Shown here one piece after another: positions 6,137 through 6,228 of a stretch of 6,228 nt of DNA. The notes beneath the pieces are model-generated. The model did not search any database, had not been told where the DNA came from, and was given only the letters and a program-made list of their open reading frames with translations. Positions within the stretch are counted from its first letter, which is position 1. Every line of letters begins with the position of its first letter. A program made the translations under genes and the position numbers. The stretch spans positions 1 to 6,228 of the forward strand of contig CAZAQB010000187.1 of NCBI GenBank assembly GCA_964487155.1, read 5' to 3'. This stretch comes from CAZAQB01 sp964487155. GTDB taxonomy: Bacteria; Pseudomonadota; Gammaproteobacteria; Nitrococcales; Nitrococcaceae.

Positions 6137-6228
6137 TCAGTCGCGGCTGAACCGGTACTTCACCACCCGGTCGTTGCCGGAGTCGGCGATCCAGAGGATG
6201 TCGCCGCGCACCTCGATGCCCTCCGGCG
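6137..6228 (-). CDS. NHL-repeat protein, C-terminal fragment
   Basis: Only the last 29 codons and the TGA stop (6139-6137) lie in the window; the rest is beyond the right edge. The visible residues include PEGIEVRGDILWIADSGNDR followed by VVKYRF. This fits the NHL-repeat consensus (PxGI-V near the start, then a -W/Y-V/I-ADSGNDRV- core), which forms one blade of a beta-propeller. Such proteins range from lyases to secreted or lipoprotein sensors, so the role and location cannot be stated from this fragment. It converges on the hydrolase gene, separated by a repeat-filled gap. Confidence 0.75.
   Translation of the reverse strand, partial: PEGIEVRGDILWIADSGNDRVVKYRFSRD

Noticed and set aside
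5872..6150. Plus-strand open frame of about 92 codons after the hydrolase gene
   Set aside because: Its peptide contains strings such as VGWAERSEAH and VGRLLMAADIP that are translations of the W and A hairpin repeats; the frame also overlaps the end of the NHL gene.

Overview
The window is very GC-rich, densely coded bacterial chromosome. It most likely comes from a gammaproteobacterium. The clues are a glutathione-dependent formaldehyde pathway with FrmA and FghA of proteobacterial type, and several short hairpin repeats with a GTAG foot of the REP kind common in that group. The class is an inference; no rRNA or other phylogenetic marker is present.

Layout: (1) 1-1439, minus strand, most of an aldehyde dehydrogenase of the succinate-semialdehyde/GabD2 type, cut at its C-terminus by the window edge. 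(2) 1440-1984, a non-coding divergent region holding an inverted pair of REP-like hairpins and a few small palindromes. (3) 1985-4589, plus strand, a three-gene block: frmA (S-(hydroxymethyl)glutathione dehydrogenase), an 84-nt gap with a very strong GC hairpin, fghA (S-formylglutathione hydrolase), and a small exported protein of the DUF3280/DUF2380 type whose start overlaps the end of fghA. (4) 4590-4929, a 340-nt non-coding stretch made largely of hairpin repeats. (5) 4930-5856, plus strand, an N-terminally membrane-anchored alpha/beta hydrolase with an intact catalytic triad. (6) 5857-6136, another cluster of hairpin repeats between converging genes. (7) 6137-6228, minus strand, the last 29 codons of an NHL-repeat (beta-propeller) protein.

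How the genes work together: formaldehyde reacts spontaneously with glutathione. FrmA oxidises the adduct to S-formylglutathione using NAD+, and FghA hydrolyses that to formate and glutathione. This serves formaldehyde detoxification or C1 dissimilation. The third gene is overlapped with fghA and probably co-transcribed. It encodes a secreted or periplasmic protein of unknown function. The divergent aldehyde dehydrogenase is a plausible companion aldehyde-handling enzyme, but nothing visible ties it to formaldehyde.

The least ordinary part is the repeat content. Nine REP-like units of at least four stem families share one architecture: a GTAG foot (intact or decayed), a 6-9 bp stem and a short loop. 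All lie between genes. Two families differ by a compensatory base-pair change, which argues that the folded hairpin is what is maintained. I see no CRISPR array, tRNA, rRNA, transposase gene or convincing new enzymatic system.
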